A stretch of 39,211 bases of DNA from Candidatus Aminicenantota bacterium (GCA_011772425.1 WVZO01000676.1:57372-96582), one strand, 5' to 3'; counted from the first letter of the stretch, positions 1-8,817 are shown. Notes: generated from the letters alone by a model not told the origin. Translations and numbers: made by a program.

Positions 1-325
1 AGATAAAGATAACCGGGTATTTGCCCTGTTTATCCAGGTATTCTTTGCCTGCCTCCTGGATATTGAGGGAGTCGAATAATTCCTTGTAGGAATTGCCTGG
101 TGTGTCCGTTCCGCTTAACCCCTTTTCCGGGCAGCAATCGTAAAAATATTTTATCATAGAGAGATTAAGGGTTTTCCCGAATCTCCTGGGACGGGGGATA
201 AGGAGAATTTTATCGCCTTTATCCAGGATTTCTTTAATAAAGAGGGTTTTATCTACGTAGCAGTAGTTGCCTGTCACCATATCTTTAAAGTCGGATATGC
301 CAATGGGCAGCTTTTTCGTTTTCAT
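1..325 (-). CDS. AAA-ATPase-like protein (DUF1703-type family), N-terminal part
   Basis: The gene starts at the ATG at 325 and runs off the left edge, so only about 108 residues are visible. The visible part matches the N-terminal AAA-ATPase_like domain of a widespread bacterial family that usually ends in a PD-(D/E)XK nuclease-like domain. The markers are KLPIGISDFK near residue 5, a YVDKT motif near residue 23, and the degenerate Walker A RPRRFGKTL near residues 45-53 followed by NLSMIKYF. I recognise the family from these motifs. The nuclease-like C-terminus is not in view. Members are common, often multicopy, and of poorly defined function. A TTGCAA-N17-TATACT promoter lies 19-47 bp upstream of the start, and no strong Shine-Dalgarno sequence is visible. 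Confidence 0.82.
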   Translation of the reverse strand, partial: MKTKKLPIGISDFKDMVTGNYCYVDKTLFIKEILDKGDKILLIPRPRRFGKTLNLSMIKYFYDCCPEKGLSGTDTPGNSYKELFDSLNIQEAGKEYLDKQGKYPVIFI

Positions 326-343
326 TCTCGTTCACTCGCCACC

Positions 344-372
344 AGTATAGCATATTGAAAAATGATTTGCAA
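344..372 (-). promoter_or_regulatory. Sigma-70-type promoter for the AAA-ATPase-like gene
   Basis: On the minus strand, TTGCAA (-35, 367-372) is followed after 17 bp by TATACT (-10, 344-349). The expected start is near 337, giving a leader of about 12 nt before the ATG at 325. Confidence 0.6.
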
Positions 373-446
373 TTGCTTTATGAAGTTTCGTATTAGGGTC
401 AGCATTAGGGGTACGGAACGTTGAGATTTGGATCTTTTTGCTGACG

Positions 447-498
447 AAAGTCTAATTGTTTAGACTTTATGCCAATTGTTAGTCTAATTTTTTAGACT
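447..498. repeat. Two tandem AGTCTAA/TTAGACT palindromes
   Basis: AAAGTCTAA-TTGT-TTAGACTTT (447-468) and AGTCTAA-TTTT-TTAGACT (481-498) are near-identical inverted repeats 12 bp apart. A related half-site, GACTCTAATTCTTTAGATTT, lies near 759-778. The spacing of about 34 bp centre to centre (roughly three helical turns) would suit paired operator sites, but hairpins in a transcript are equally possible. Confidence 0.5.
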
Positions 499-515
499 TT
501 TTACTTTTACTTCTT

Positions 516-540
516 ACTGCCAACTGCCAACTGCCAACTG
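516..540. repeat. Heptanucleotide tandem repeat (ACTGCCA)n
   Basis: There are 3.6 perfect copies of the 7-mer ACTGCCA. The same array recurs at 24018-24047, and differently spelled heptamer arrays occur at four other intergenic sites. Confidence 0.85.
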
Positions 541-885
541 TTTCCTGTCTGGCATGCGATTTGCTGTCAGAAGTTCAAATGAGGCAAACATCAACGAAAA
601 AGAGGATAAGATAGCAAGATGCTTGATCAGGGACCAATACGGCAGAGATATTTTGGAGTGATCAGAAATGGAGGGGTAGATTAGACGTTTAAAAGTTGGA
701 AGTGCTGTCTTAAATTTATGGAGTGGGTTTAATTCTATTTATATTAAGGGGGGGGTGGACTCTAATTCTTTAGATTTCAAGCAGACCGGAAGCGCTTTTC
801 CTTATTCCTTTATAATTTTTGATTCCGCCCGATAGATGCCATATTTTCAAGATGGTATATATTATACTCTTCCATTTATACACGT

Positions 886-900
886 TGGCACAATTTTTGC
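886..900 (+). promoter_or_regulatory. Sigma-54 (-24/-12) promoter for the giant secreted protein
   Basis: TGGCAC-AATTT-TTGC matches the RpoN consensus, with the invariant GG (887-888) and GC (899-900) separated by exactly 10 bp. The expected transcription start is near 912, leaving a leader of about 109 nt before the ATG at 1021. A sigma-54 promoter implies control by an enhancer-binding activator that is not encoded here. Confidence 0.75.
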
Positions 901-1020
901 TTATATTATATCCAGGAGAAGGTGACCTGGAATGAAATAAGTGCCCGTATCGCATATCACTTCATCATGCGGGCAGGAGGCATTATTTAAATAAAAAATT
1001 GATTTGGAGGTAAGAAAGAG

Positions 1021-4000
1021 ATGAAAAGATCAATCGTTACTATTTTAATGATCATTGTTTGTCTTTCAATTTGCTCTTTTGAAGCAATGAAGGGAGACTC
1101 AAGAAAACCACAGGTTGAGAATCCAATTGGGGTAATGTTGGATTCTCCGGCATCAACATCAGATGATTCGGCTGTGTCCGGTGCTTCCCTTTCAGGCATG
1201 GGTATAGGGACAAAAACATATAGTAAAACCATTAATGGAATTTATGTCAAGTTGATCTCCCAGGATGCTGTGATTCATCAGGGTAAGTCAAAGTTTAATA
1301 TAACGGCAAAAGTGCCGGTTCAAAGCGGCTGGCTTGGTGCCTTACTAAAGGTTGAAATCAAAGAGGATGACAATCTTGAAGATATATTCGGGGATGATCT
1401 TGTTTATCAACATATCCATTCTATTTCGCTGGATGATATTAACAGGGGATATGTAGAATTTAAATCCGCTGATATATTTAAAAAGATTCCGGACGATAAC
1501 GTCTTCGATGCCCCGGGAGTGTTAGCTCAATACCAGGAAATATATCCTTATGTGGATGTGTCATGGGGTGTCGGGTTCCCATTCGTGGTGCATGATGGCA
1601 AGAATGATGGAGATGCCATTGATGACCGGTTAATACTACCGATTTACAATGATGACAGTTATGAAGAAAACGACAGCCTGGGCGCCAGTTCAACGGACCT
1701 GGGTAAGCTGGATAAGCATATGTATCAATTGATTTGCCGGGATAAAGATTACTTTAAATTTGCTGTAGAAGAATGCTGGGAAGACATAGAAATATATATC
1801 GATTTTTATAATGGAGCTGCTAATTTGGATTTATATTTATACAACAGCAGCGGTGGTTTAGTAACGCAAAGTTACACGAGTGCTGATTTGGAAGGTTTTA
1901 GATTGATCCTTGAGCCGGGAAAGACCTATTATATATTAGTAAAATCAAGATATTCAACCGATTATTCATTTTATGATTTACATGTGATTCATTATGCTGC
2001 GGTAAGAAAGCCAACGGTTATTACCCGGGCTTATTGGAATGTAACGTATACTTCTGCAATGTCAGGGGGAATTATTGACTTTGATGGGTGTGCGCCGGTA
2101 ACGGCACGGGGCGTATGCTGGAGTACATCTTCTGCTCCTGACCTTAATGATCCTCATACCAGTGACGGAACCGGGACAGGCACATATACAAGCACCATCA
2201 CCGGCTTGAAACCGGGCACAAATTATTATATCAGGGCTTATGCCAAAAATAGTAAGGGGACCGCATATGGAGACGAGTTTTCATTGGCAACACCCTGCAG
2301 AACACCCATAGTACAAACGATAGGCGCAGATAATGTTACTGCCAGCTCAGCCAATTTAAAGGGAAAATTTAACCCAAACGAATGTCCTGCCAGGGGATAT
2401 TTTGAATGGGGGCTGACAACCTCTTATGGGAACAAAACACCGGAAAAAGATTTAGGAGCCGGGACAACCAACATTTATGCCAATGCGCCGATCTCAGGCC
2501 TTCAAGCGAAAAAGACCTATCATTTCCGGGCCGTTATCAAATCAAGCGGGGGAACGGTTGCCGGCAGCGATATGACCTTTACCACTTCGTGCGCCTCTCC
2601 CACAGCACTCACCAAAAGTGCCTATGCCATTACCCCTAATTCAGCAAAATTAAGGGGAAGCGGGAATCCCAATGGCTGCCCTGCCAGGGGATATTTTGAA
2701 TGGGGGCTGACAACTTCCTATGGCAATAATACAACCGAGAAGGATTTAGGAGACGGAACCAGCGATGTTAGTTTTGAAGAGCAACTTTCGGGCCTTGAAG
2801 CGGATAAAACCTATCATTATCGTGCGGTTGTAAAATCAGACGGCGGGATTTCCAGGGGATTTGATTTTAATTTTAAAACCACCCCCATACCCATATTGAA
2901 TGCCCCGGTGCTGAACTCGCCGTCCAATGGTGCATCCGGTCAACCCACCGGCTTAATCCTGAAATGGCAGGATACCAACACCAGCCCACAGGAGAAAGAG
3001 TATAAGATACGGATCAAACCCGCGGGTGGAAGCTACAAATATTATACAGCATCACAAAATGCCACCTGGTATACGTTATCCGGCCTGCTGTATAATAAAA
3101 CGTATTACTGGAATGTCCAGGCAGTGGGAGATGGAGTTAATACCCAGGATTCTGCCTGGGGGAATTCCGAGACCGATTGGTCCTTCACCACCAAATGTGC
3201 ATCTCCTACAGTCCAGACAAATGATGCCTTAGATGTTACATCCGCTTCAGCGAAATTAGTGGGGATCGGCAACCCAATGGGTTGTCCCGCATATGTTTAT
3301 TTTGAGTGGGGTCTGACAACATCGTACGGTAATCAGACTTCCAAAGAGGATTTTGGTTCCGGTAATGCAAGTATATATTTTGCTTCGATAATTACAGGTC
3401 TTCAATCAAAAAAAACCTATCATTTCCGGGCCGTGATTATATCGGATGGCGGTACTGTTTTCGGAGATGACAGGACATTCACCACTGGCACAGAAATTAC
3501 AATCCCCACTGTTTCCACCGATTCGGTATCGTCAATTACAACCAACAGTGCGGTTTGCGGAGGTAATGTCACGTCTGATGGCGGCGCAGCGGTGACTGCC
3601 AGGGGGGTGTGCTGGAGTACATCGCCCAATCCCACCACCTCCGATTCCAAAACTTCTGACGGAAGCGGAACCGGGAATTTTACCAGTTTTATCAGCGGTT
3701 TGTCCCCGGGGGCCACTTATCATGTGAGGGCGTATGCCACAAATAGCAAAGGAACGGCGTATGGAACGGATCGAACCTTTACCACCCCTGATGAGATTAC
3801 AACTCCCCTAGTTACCACCGATTCGGTATCGTCAATTACAACCAACAGTGCGGTTTGCGGAGGTAATGTGACGTCTGATGGCGGCGCAGCGGTGACTGCC
3901 AGGGGGGTGTGCTGGAGTACATCGCCCCATCCCACCACCTCGGATTCCAAAACCACTGACGGAAGTGGAACCGGGAATTTTAAAAGTGATATGTATGGTT

Positions 4001-7000
4001 TAATGCCGGCAACCACCTATTATGTGAGGGCCTATGCCACAAACAGTAAAGGAACGTCTTATGGGAGTGAGCGCACCTTTACCACACCCGGTGATATTAC
4101 CACCCCTACTGTTGTTACCCATTCGGTATCTTCAGTGGCCTCCACCAGTGCGGTCTGCGGTGGCAATGTAACCTCAGATGGTGGAGCCGCAGTGACTGGC
4201 AGGGGGGTATGTTGGAGTACATCGCCCCATCCAACCATTTCCGGTTCCAAAACCACGGATGGAAGTGGCACAGGGGATTTTACCAGTTACATTACCGGGT
4301 TGAATCCGGGAACCACCTATTATGTAAAGGCCTATGCCACAAACAGCAAAGGTACTTCTTACGGTAGTGAGCGGACCTTTACCACGGGAACGGCAATTAC
4401 CACGCCTACGGTTATCACCGATTCAGTATCTGCGATCACCTCTAACAGCGCAGTTTGCGGCGGTAATGTCACCTCTGACGGCGGTACAGCGGTGACTGCC
4501 AGGGGAGTATGCTGGAGTACGTCATCCAATCCCACGATTTCCCATACCAAAACCACCAATGGAAGTGGAACCGGGAGTTTTACCAGTACGATTACGGGGT
4601 TAAACCCGGGAACGACTTACCACGTTCGTGCCTATGCCACAAACAGCCTGGGAACATCCTACGGTAGTGATAGAGAATTTAAAACCAGCTTATCCCACCA
4701 GGGAGAAAGAATGCTAATTATTGACCTGGATGGGAATAACAACAGCGCCGCAGATATTCAAAATGCCGTTAAATACAACGGGTGTGACACTGAACTCAAG
4801 ACATCTGTCCCCCAGGAAATTAACCCTGGTTTATACCCGGTAACATTCGTTTGTCTTGGGGTATATTCATCCAACCATGTTTTGACTGAAGCAGAAGGTA
4901 AAGTCCTGAAGGATTACCTGGATAATGGCGGTAATCTTTACCTGGAGGGTGCGGACACCTGGGTATTTGACCCGGCAACTTCGGTACATCTTTATTTCGG
5001 CATCAAAGAAGTGACTGATGGTTTCAGTGACACAGGTACTATTAAAGGTATTTCCGGGAAATTTACCCAGGGGCTTAGTTATGAATACGAAGGAGACAAC
5101 TATTACATGGATCAAATCGATGTGGCGGATGGGGTAACCAATGCCTATATTATATGGAAAAACCAAAACCCTACTTACTATAATGGAGTGGCAAGAGATA
5201 CCGGGTCTTACAAAACCATCGGGGTGTCATTTGAATTTGGCGGTATTCCAGCCAGCCAGCAGAACAGCATCATGGAAAAATATTTAAATTTCTTTAAAGG
5301 CAGTAAACCCGCCTCCCTTACCGTGACCTCTCCTGATGGCGGAGAAAACCTGATATTGGGAAATTCCCATAATATAACCTGGAGCTCTTCCAATTTAACT
5401 GGCTCGTTAAACATCACCTTATGGAAAGATAGTTCGCTGGTGGGCTCAATTGCCAGTGGCGTTGATCCTTCTTTAAAATCGTACAAATGGAAGGTTGGCC
5501 AGTATGATGGTGGAACCGCCTGGGCAGGATCAGGATATACTGTAAAAATTGAAGAAGCAGGGACAACGGTTTCCGATTCCAGTAATGCTCCCTTCACCAT
5601 TTCGGAAATCACCACCGGTATATCGTCGATTAAAGTTAAGTTTCCCAACGGCGGCGAGACCCTGGAGGCTCAAACCCCTTACAACATTACCTGGTCTACC
5701 ACTGGAAGCGTGGGAGATGTGAAAATTGAATTTTCCGGGGATGGCGGGAGTAGTTGGACTACCATCACATTGTCCACAGCCAATGATGGTACGTATCGTT
5801 GGACTGTGCCCAATGTTGTTTCATCAAAATGCCTCATCAGGATAAGCGAAGTCCCTGATGGTACTCCAGCAGATACATCGGATAGATTTTTCTCAATCCC
5901 GGAACCCTCACCTGCACAACTATCGCTGAACCGCAACCAGTTCTTTTTCGGGGCCACTACATCAGGAAAAGTCACATCTCCTCAGACTCTTTTGATCGAT
6001 AACAGTGGGGGAGGAATCCTGGATTGGTGGATTTCAGACAATACAGCTTGGCTCAGTTGTACGCCTTCATCAGGCTCCGGTTCGGGTCTGGTTACCATAT
6101 CCGTTAATCCGGCGGTGGTATCGGAAGGCACTTACAGCGGAGAGGTTACTATTACTGCCTCCGGTGTCGCCAACTCCCCTCAAACCGTTCACATCACGTT
6201 AAAGAAATACCAGGACAGTAAATCCAAAGTCCCATTTGGCTATTTTTCCACACCGGTGGATAGTACAGTTGTGAGAAGCAGTATTCCTGTTACTGGTTGG
6301 GTCCTGGATGATGTGGAAGTGGTGAAGGTTAAAATTTTCAGGGGTGAAGTTGGAAACCTGGTTTATATTGGCGATGCGGTTTTTGTTGAAGGGGCCAGGC
6401 CTGATGTGGAACAGGCTTATCCTGGTTACCCGGTGAATTACAGGGCGGGTTGGGGATATATGATGTTGACTAACTTCCTGCCCAATGGTGGAAATGGGGC
6501 TTTCAAAATTCATGCTGTTGCCATGGACGCGGAGGGGCATCAAGTCACCCTGGGGAGTAAACGAATCACCTGCGACAATGCCAATGCGGTTAAACCCTTT
6601 GGAGCCATTGATACGCCCACCCAGGGAGGTATTGCCTCCGGGAGCAGTTTCATCAATTGGGGTTGGGTACTGACCCCGCAGCCCAATAATATGCCAACCG
6701 ACGGTTCTAGCATCAATGTCTATGTTGACGGCGTGAAGATCGGCCATCCCATTTATAATATTTATAGGGCTGATATTGCCGTTTTATTCCCGGGCTATGC
6801 CAACAGTAATGGTGCGGTGGGCTATTTTTACCTGGATACCACGGGATATGGGAATGGTGTGCATACCATCCAATGGACAGCCGTAGACAGCGCGGGTAAC
6901 AGTGACGGAATCGGCAGCCGGTATTTTACTATTCGCAATACAGGAGAGAGCAGGACAAATGAAACGTTCACGGTTCAAGGTTCGTACCAAAGGTTCAATG

Positions 7001-7347
7001 TTGATCCGCTGCGAATCCCTGTGGATCATTCCGGGTCGATTAGAATCCGCAAAGGATATGATAATTTTGAAACTCATAAGGTTTACCCCGACGAAAAAGG
7101 AATGATAAACGCAGAAATCAAAGAATTGGAACCATTGGAAATTCATTTCTTTGATATTGAGAATTCAACCTTGAACACTATTACTCCTCTTCCCATCGGT
7201 TCTACCCTGGACGCTGAGAGAGGTATTTTCTACTGGCAGCCGGGTCCCGGATTTTTAGGTGAATATGAGTTTATTTTTGTAACCACTAATTCCGATGGAA
7301 AAAATGCAAAAAAGAAGATCAAGGTAAAAATAAAGCCTAAATTTTAA
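1021..7347 (+). CDS. Giant secreted FN3-repeat surface protein with PPC, BACON-like and Ig-like domains
   Basis: A 2108-residue exported protein. Residues 1-25 form a signal peptide (KR n-region, ILMIIVCLSICSF core). After an N-terminal region comes a pre-peptidase C-terminal (PPC) domain at about 207-325. It is followed by fibronectin-III-like repeats to about 1220, several with the GVCWSTS and TYYVRAYATNS signature. Three divergent copies contain ARGYFEWGLTTSYGN-like segments, and four near-identical copies are encoded by exact 300-bp DNA repeats. Residues ~1228-1425 resemble a ThuA/glutamine-amidotransferase-like fold, without a visible catalytic motif. Two Kre9/KNH-type beta domains (about 1430-1625) follow, then a BACON-like domain (about 1633-1730), two Ig-like domains opening with PFG, and a terminal LPIGSTLD...GIFYW putative-Ig domain. 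The C-terminal ~480 residues are paralogous to those of the 11506-15084 protein. GGAGG lies 12 nt before the ATG. No enzymatic role is evident, and adhesion or matrix function is an inference. Confidence 0.9.
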   Translation: MKRSIVTILMIIVCLSICSFEAMKGDSRKPQVENPIGVMLDSPASTSDDSAVSGASLSGMGIGTKTYSKTINGIYVKLISQDAVIHQGKSKFNITAKVPVQSGWLGALLKVEIKEDDNLEDIFGDDLVYQHIHSISLDDINRGYVEFKSADIFKKIPDDNVFDAPGVLAQYQEIYPYVDVSWGVGFPFVVHDGKNDGDAIDDRLILPIYNDDSYEENDSLGASSTDLGKLDKHMYQLICRDKDYFKFAVEECWEDIEIYIDFYNGAANLDLYLYNSSGGLVTQSYTSADLEGFRLILEPGKTYYILVKSRYSTDYSFYDLHVIHYAAVRKPTVITRAYWNVTYTSAMSGGIIDFDGCAPVTARGVCWSTSSAPDLNDPHTSDGTGTGTYTSTITGLKPGTNYYIRAYAKNSKGTAYGDEFSLATPCRTPIVQTIGADNVTASSANLKGKFNPNECPARGYFEWGLTTSYGNKTPEKDLGAGTTNIYANAPISGLQAKKTYHFRAVIKSSGGTVAGSDMTFTTSCASPTALTKSAYAITPNSAKLRGSGNPNGCPARGYFEWGLTTSYGNNTTEKDLGDGTSDVSFEEQLSGLEADKTYHYRAVVKSDGGISRGFDFNFKTTPIPILNAPVLNSPSNGASGQPTGLILKWQDTNTSPQEKEYKIRIKPAGGSYKYYTASQNATWYTLSGLLYNKTYYWNVQAVGDGVNTQDSAWGNSETDWSFTTKCASPTVQTNDALDVTSASAKLVGIGNPMGCPAYVYFEWGLTTSYGNQTSKEDFGSGNASIYFASIITGLQSKKTYHFRAVIISDGGTVFGDDRTFTTGTEITIPTVSTDSVSSITTNSAVCGGNVTSDGGAAVTARGVCWSTSPNPTTSDSKTSDGSGTGNFTSFISGLSPGATYHVRAYATNSKGTAYGTDRTFTTPDEITTPLVTTDSVSSITTNSAVCGGNVTSDGGAAVTARGVCWSTSPHPTTSDSKTTDGSGTGNFKSDMYGLMPATTYYVRAYATNSKGTSYGSERTFTTPGDITTPTVVTHSVSSVASTSAVCGGNVTSDGGAAVTGRGVCWSTSPHPTISGSKTTDGSGTGDFTSYITGLNPGTTYYVKAYATNSKGTSYGSERTFTTGTAITTPTVITDSVSAITSNSAVCGGNVTSDGGTAVTARGVCWSTSSNPTISHTKTTNGSGTGSFTSTITGLNPGTTYHVRAYATNSLGTSYGSDREFKTSLSHQGERMLIIDLDGNNNSAADIQNAVKYNGCDTELKTSVPQEINPGLYPVTFVCLGVYSSNHVLTEAEGKVLKDYLDNGGNLYLEGADTWVFDPATSVHLYFGIKEVTDGFSDTGTIKGISGKFTQGLSYEYEGDNYYMDQIDVADGVTNAYIIWKNQNPTYYNGVARDTGSYKTIGVSFEFGGIPASQQNSIMEKYLNFFKGSKPASLTVTSPDGGENLILGNSHNITWSSSNLTGSLNITLWKDSSLVGSIASGVDPSLKSYKWKVGQYDGGTAWAGSGYTVKIEEAGTTVSDSSNAPFTISEITTGISSIKVKFPNGGETLEAQTPYNITWSTTGSVGDVKIEFSGDGGSSWTTITLSTANDGTYRWTVPNVVSSKCLIRISEVPDGTPADTSDRFFSIPEPSPAQLSLNRNQFFFGATTSGKVTSPQTLLIDNSGGGILDWWISDNTAWLSCTPSSGSGSGLVTISVNPAVVSEGTYSGEVTITASGVANSPQTVHITLKKYQDSKSKVPFGYFSTPVDSTVVRSSIPVTGWVLDDVEVVKVKIFRGEVGNLVYIGDAVFVEGARPDVEQAYPGYPVNYRAGWGYMMLTNFLPNGGNGAFKIHAVAMDAEGHQVTLGSKRITCDNANAVKPFGAIDTPTQGGIASGSSFINWGWVLTPQPNNMPTDGSSINVYVDGVKIGHPIYNIYRADIAVLFPGYANSNGAVGYFYLDTTGYGNGVHTIQWTAVDSAGNSDGIGSRYFTIRNTGESRTNETFTVQGSYQRFNVDPLRIPVDHSGSIRIRKGYDNFETHKVYPDEKGMINAEIKELEPLEIHFFDIENSTLNTITPLPIGSTLDAERGIFYWQPGPGFLGEYEFIFVTTNSDGKNAKKKIKVKIKPKF
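3481..4680 (+). repeat. Four exact-period 300-bp intragenic tandem repeats
   Basis: Units begin at 3481, 3781, 4081 and 4381 with no indel, and each encodes one 100-residue FN3-type domain. Units 1 and 2 are nearly identical at DNA level over their first ~160 bp. Units 3 and 4 are more divergent. This points to recent slippage or recombination within the gene. Confidence 0.9.
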
Positions 7348-7380
7348 ATGAAAAAGTGATGGAAGCCTGAAAGCAAACCA

Positions 7381-7411
7381 GGGAAGGGGGCAAGTGGTCA
7401 TCCCCCTTCCC
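7381..7411 (+). terminator. Rho-independent-like terminator after the giant secreted protein gene
   Basis: A perfect 10-bp GC-rich stem, GGGAAGGGGG / CCCCCTTCCC with an 11-nt loop, is followed by GGTTCTTTAT. It sits 34 bp after the TAA of the upstream gene. The U-tract is short. Confidence 0.75.
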
Positions 7412-7448
7412 GGTTCTTTATAAAATTGAGTCCCAATACCAATACCCA

Positions 7449-7477
7449 TTGAAAAGCATTCATATTTCCTCTAAAAT
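7449..7477 (+). promoter_or_regulatory. Sigma-70-type promoter for the SGNH hydrolase gene
   Basis: TTGAAA (7449-7454), a 17-bp spacer, then TAAAAT (7472-7477). The predicted +1 is near 7484, which coincides with an in-frame GTG. Initiation could therefore be leaderless at that GTG, or use the Shine-Dalgarno-preceded ATG at 7523. Confidence 0.6.
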
Positions 7478-7522
7478 ATACGGGTGTCTAAAAATAACGA
7501 TGTAATCTTATGGAGTGCCTCA

Positions 7523-8548
7523 ATGAAATTTCGACGGTTTTGCAATAAATTGCTGTTAGTGGTGGTGGGGCTTGTTGCTGCCTTTATCTTTGCCGAACTT
7601 ATTTTGCTTATTTTTTTCCCCGTAGACCATATGAAACCGCCGCAGACAATCCCCGGTGATACCTGGTACGAGTTGATGCATCAACGTTCATCGGTTCCGG
7701 GTTTGATGTATGAATTGGCAGCTAACAAAAGCAAATATATGTATGGAGCCATGATTCATACCAACAGCCAGGGAATGCGCGACAGCGAACCCCTTCCTCT
7801 TAGCGATCCGTCAACGTGTAATATCATTGCTGTAGGGGATTCTTTTACCTTTGGATTCGGAGTTGCCGGGGAAGATACATATCCCAATGTCCTGGAAAAA
7901 CTACTGGTCAATGATGCTGATTACGGTAATAGAACCATTCAAGTTTTAAACCTGGGTGTCGGTGGGTATTCCACCCGGGATGAAACCCTGGTGATTAAGT
8001 ATAAAGGACTCAAATGGAAACCAACCTTAATTATAATCGGTTATGCCCTCAATGACCCGGAAATCGAACCATTTCAGCCTCTTCACCAGTATTACCAAAA
8101 ACCATCCTGGTGGCAATACCTGAATACATTACGATTAATCGCCCTGGTTAAGATAAAATGGGATATAACACGAATAGGTAAGGGAGACTACCTTCGATAT
8201 TTACATGCAAAGAATCATAGAAGCTGGGAAAGTGTACTGCAAAGCTTCAATGAGATCAAATCTTTAGCGCAAAAACAAAACATCCCGGTACTCCTGTTGA
8301 TATTCCCGTTAACAAGACCGGTACCATGGTCCCAATACCGGTATCGTGATCTGCACTTTCAGATCAAAGAGGCAGGGGAAAACAGCGGATTCTACGTGAT
8401 TGACCTGTTAGATATATATTCTCAATACCCGCCGGTGCATATGATGATATCCCCGGGAGATGCGCACCCCAGTCCCTTTGCTCATAAAATAACGGCCATG
8501 GCTGTCCATAAGGTAATAAAGGAGAATTCCTTGAAAATTTGCAGGTAG
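7523..8548 (+). CDS. Membrane-anchored SGNH/GDSL-family hydrolase
   Basis: The product is a 341-residue SGNH-fold esterase/acetylhydrolase-type protein. One N-terminal membrane helix (residues ~9-33, LLLVVVGLVAAFIFAELILL) should place the catalytic domain outside the cytoplasm. All SGNH blocks are present: GDSFTFGFG with nucleophile Ser107, the block II glycine in LGVGGYS, the block III Asn in GYALND, and a C-terminal GDAHP carrying the Asp313-x-His315 pair. The substrate is not evident. Related proteins deacetylate or acylate cell-surface glycans. I chose the ATG at 7523 because GGAG lies 7 nt upstream. An in-frame GTG at 7484 would add 13 residues and falls at the predicted transcription start. 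The gene is monocistronic between a terminator and a repeat-rich spacer. Confidence 0.85.
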   Translation: MKFRRFCNKLLLVVVGLVAAFIFAELILLIFFPVDHMKPPQTIPGDTWYELMHQRSSVPGLMYELAANKSKYMYGAMIHTNSQGMRDSEPLPLSDPSTCNIIAVGDSFTFGFGVAGEDTYPNVLEKLLVNDADYGNRTIQVLNLGVGGYSTRDETLVIKYKGLKWKPTLIIIGYALNDPEIEPFQPLHQYYQKPSWWQYLNTLRLIALVKIKWDITRIGKGDYLRYLHAKNHRSWESVLQSFNEIKSLAQKQNIPVLLLIFPLTRPVPWSQYRYRDLHFQIKEAGENSGFYVIDLLDIYSQYPPVHMMISPGDAHPSPFAHKITAMAVHKVIKENSLKICR

Positions 8549-8595
8549 TGCCGTTTGTCAATGGTCAATTGTCCAGGGCTACGTCATTCTCTAAT

Positions 8596-8775
8596 AAGCA
8601 CGAAATCCGAATTTCGAAATCCGAAACAAATCCAAAATTCAAATGTTCAAAATCCAAAACAAAATCCAAAACAAAAGCAGGATGATACGGCGATTTCTAG
8701 TTCTTTTTGTTTTGATCATTTGAATTTCGGTCATTCGAATTTGTTTCGAATTTCGTGCTTCGAATTTCGGATTTT
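8596..8775. repeat. Long imperfect AATTTCG/CGAAATT inverted repeat
   Basis: The left arm (about 8596-8672, rich in CGAAATCCGAA and CAAAATCC) and the right arm (about 8709-8775, rich in GAATTTCGTGCTTCG) are imperfect reverse complements that could form a hairpin of more than 60 bp. A related single arm is at 38505-38600. The short ORF through this region is a by-product of the repeat. Confidence 0.7.
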
Positions 8776-8816
8776 CAAGGGTGCGCCAGGTTTTTTAAGA
8801 TTTTGATGCACCCTTG
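8776..8816. terminator. Possible bidirectional stem-loop between convergent genes
   Basis: CAAGGGTGC (8776-8784) pairs perfectly with GCACCCTTG (8808-8816) around a 23-nt loop. It lies between the ends of the SGNH gene and pruA. Without a clear U-tract, terminator activity is only a suggestion. Confidence 0.3.
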
Positions 8817-8817
8817 G

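Larger units (their letters stand above)
326..1020. other. Gene-poor spacer with palindromes, heptamers and sigma-54 promoter
   Basis: This stretch of almost 700 bp separates two divergent genes. It holds the promoter of the left gene, two near-identical palindromes (447-498), an ACTGCCA heptamer array (516-540), an eight-G run near 750, and a sigma-54 type promoter (886-900). A 35-codon ORF (554-661, plus) is visible but has no recognisable family or ribosome binding site. It may be a gene remnant. Confidence 0.6.

Noticed and set aside
770..955. 61-codon minus ORF
   Set aside because: It overlaps the sigma-54 promoter and lacks a ribosome binding site and family similarity.
3420..4559. Four minus-strand ORFs of similar sequence inside the giant secreted protein gene
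   Set aside because: They are antisense shadows of the 300-bp repeats and carry no independent ribosome binding sites. Similarity among them is explained by the repeat.
8555..8806. 83-codon plus ORF after the SGNH gene
   Set aside because: It is made entirely of the AATTTCG/CGAAATCC repeat and has no ribosome binding site or homology.
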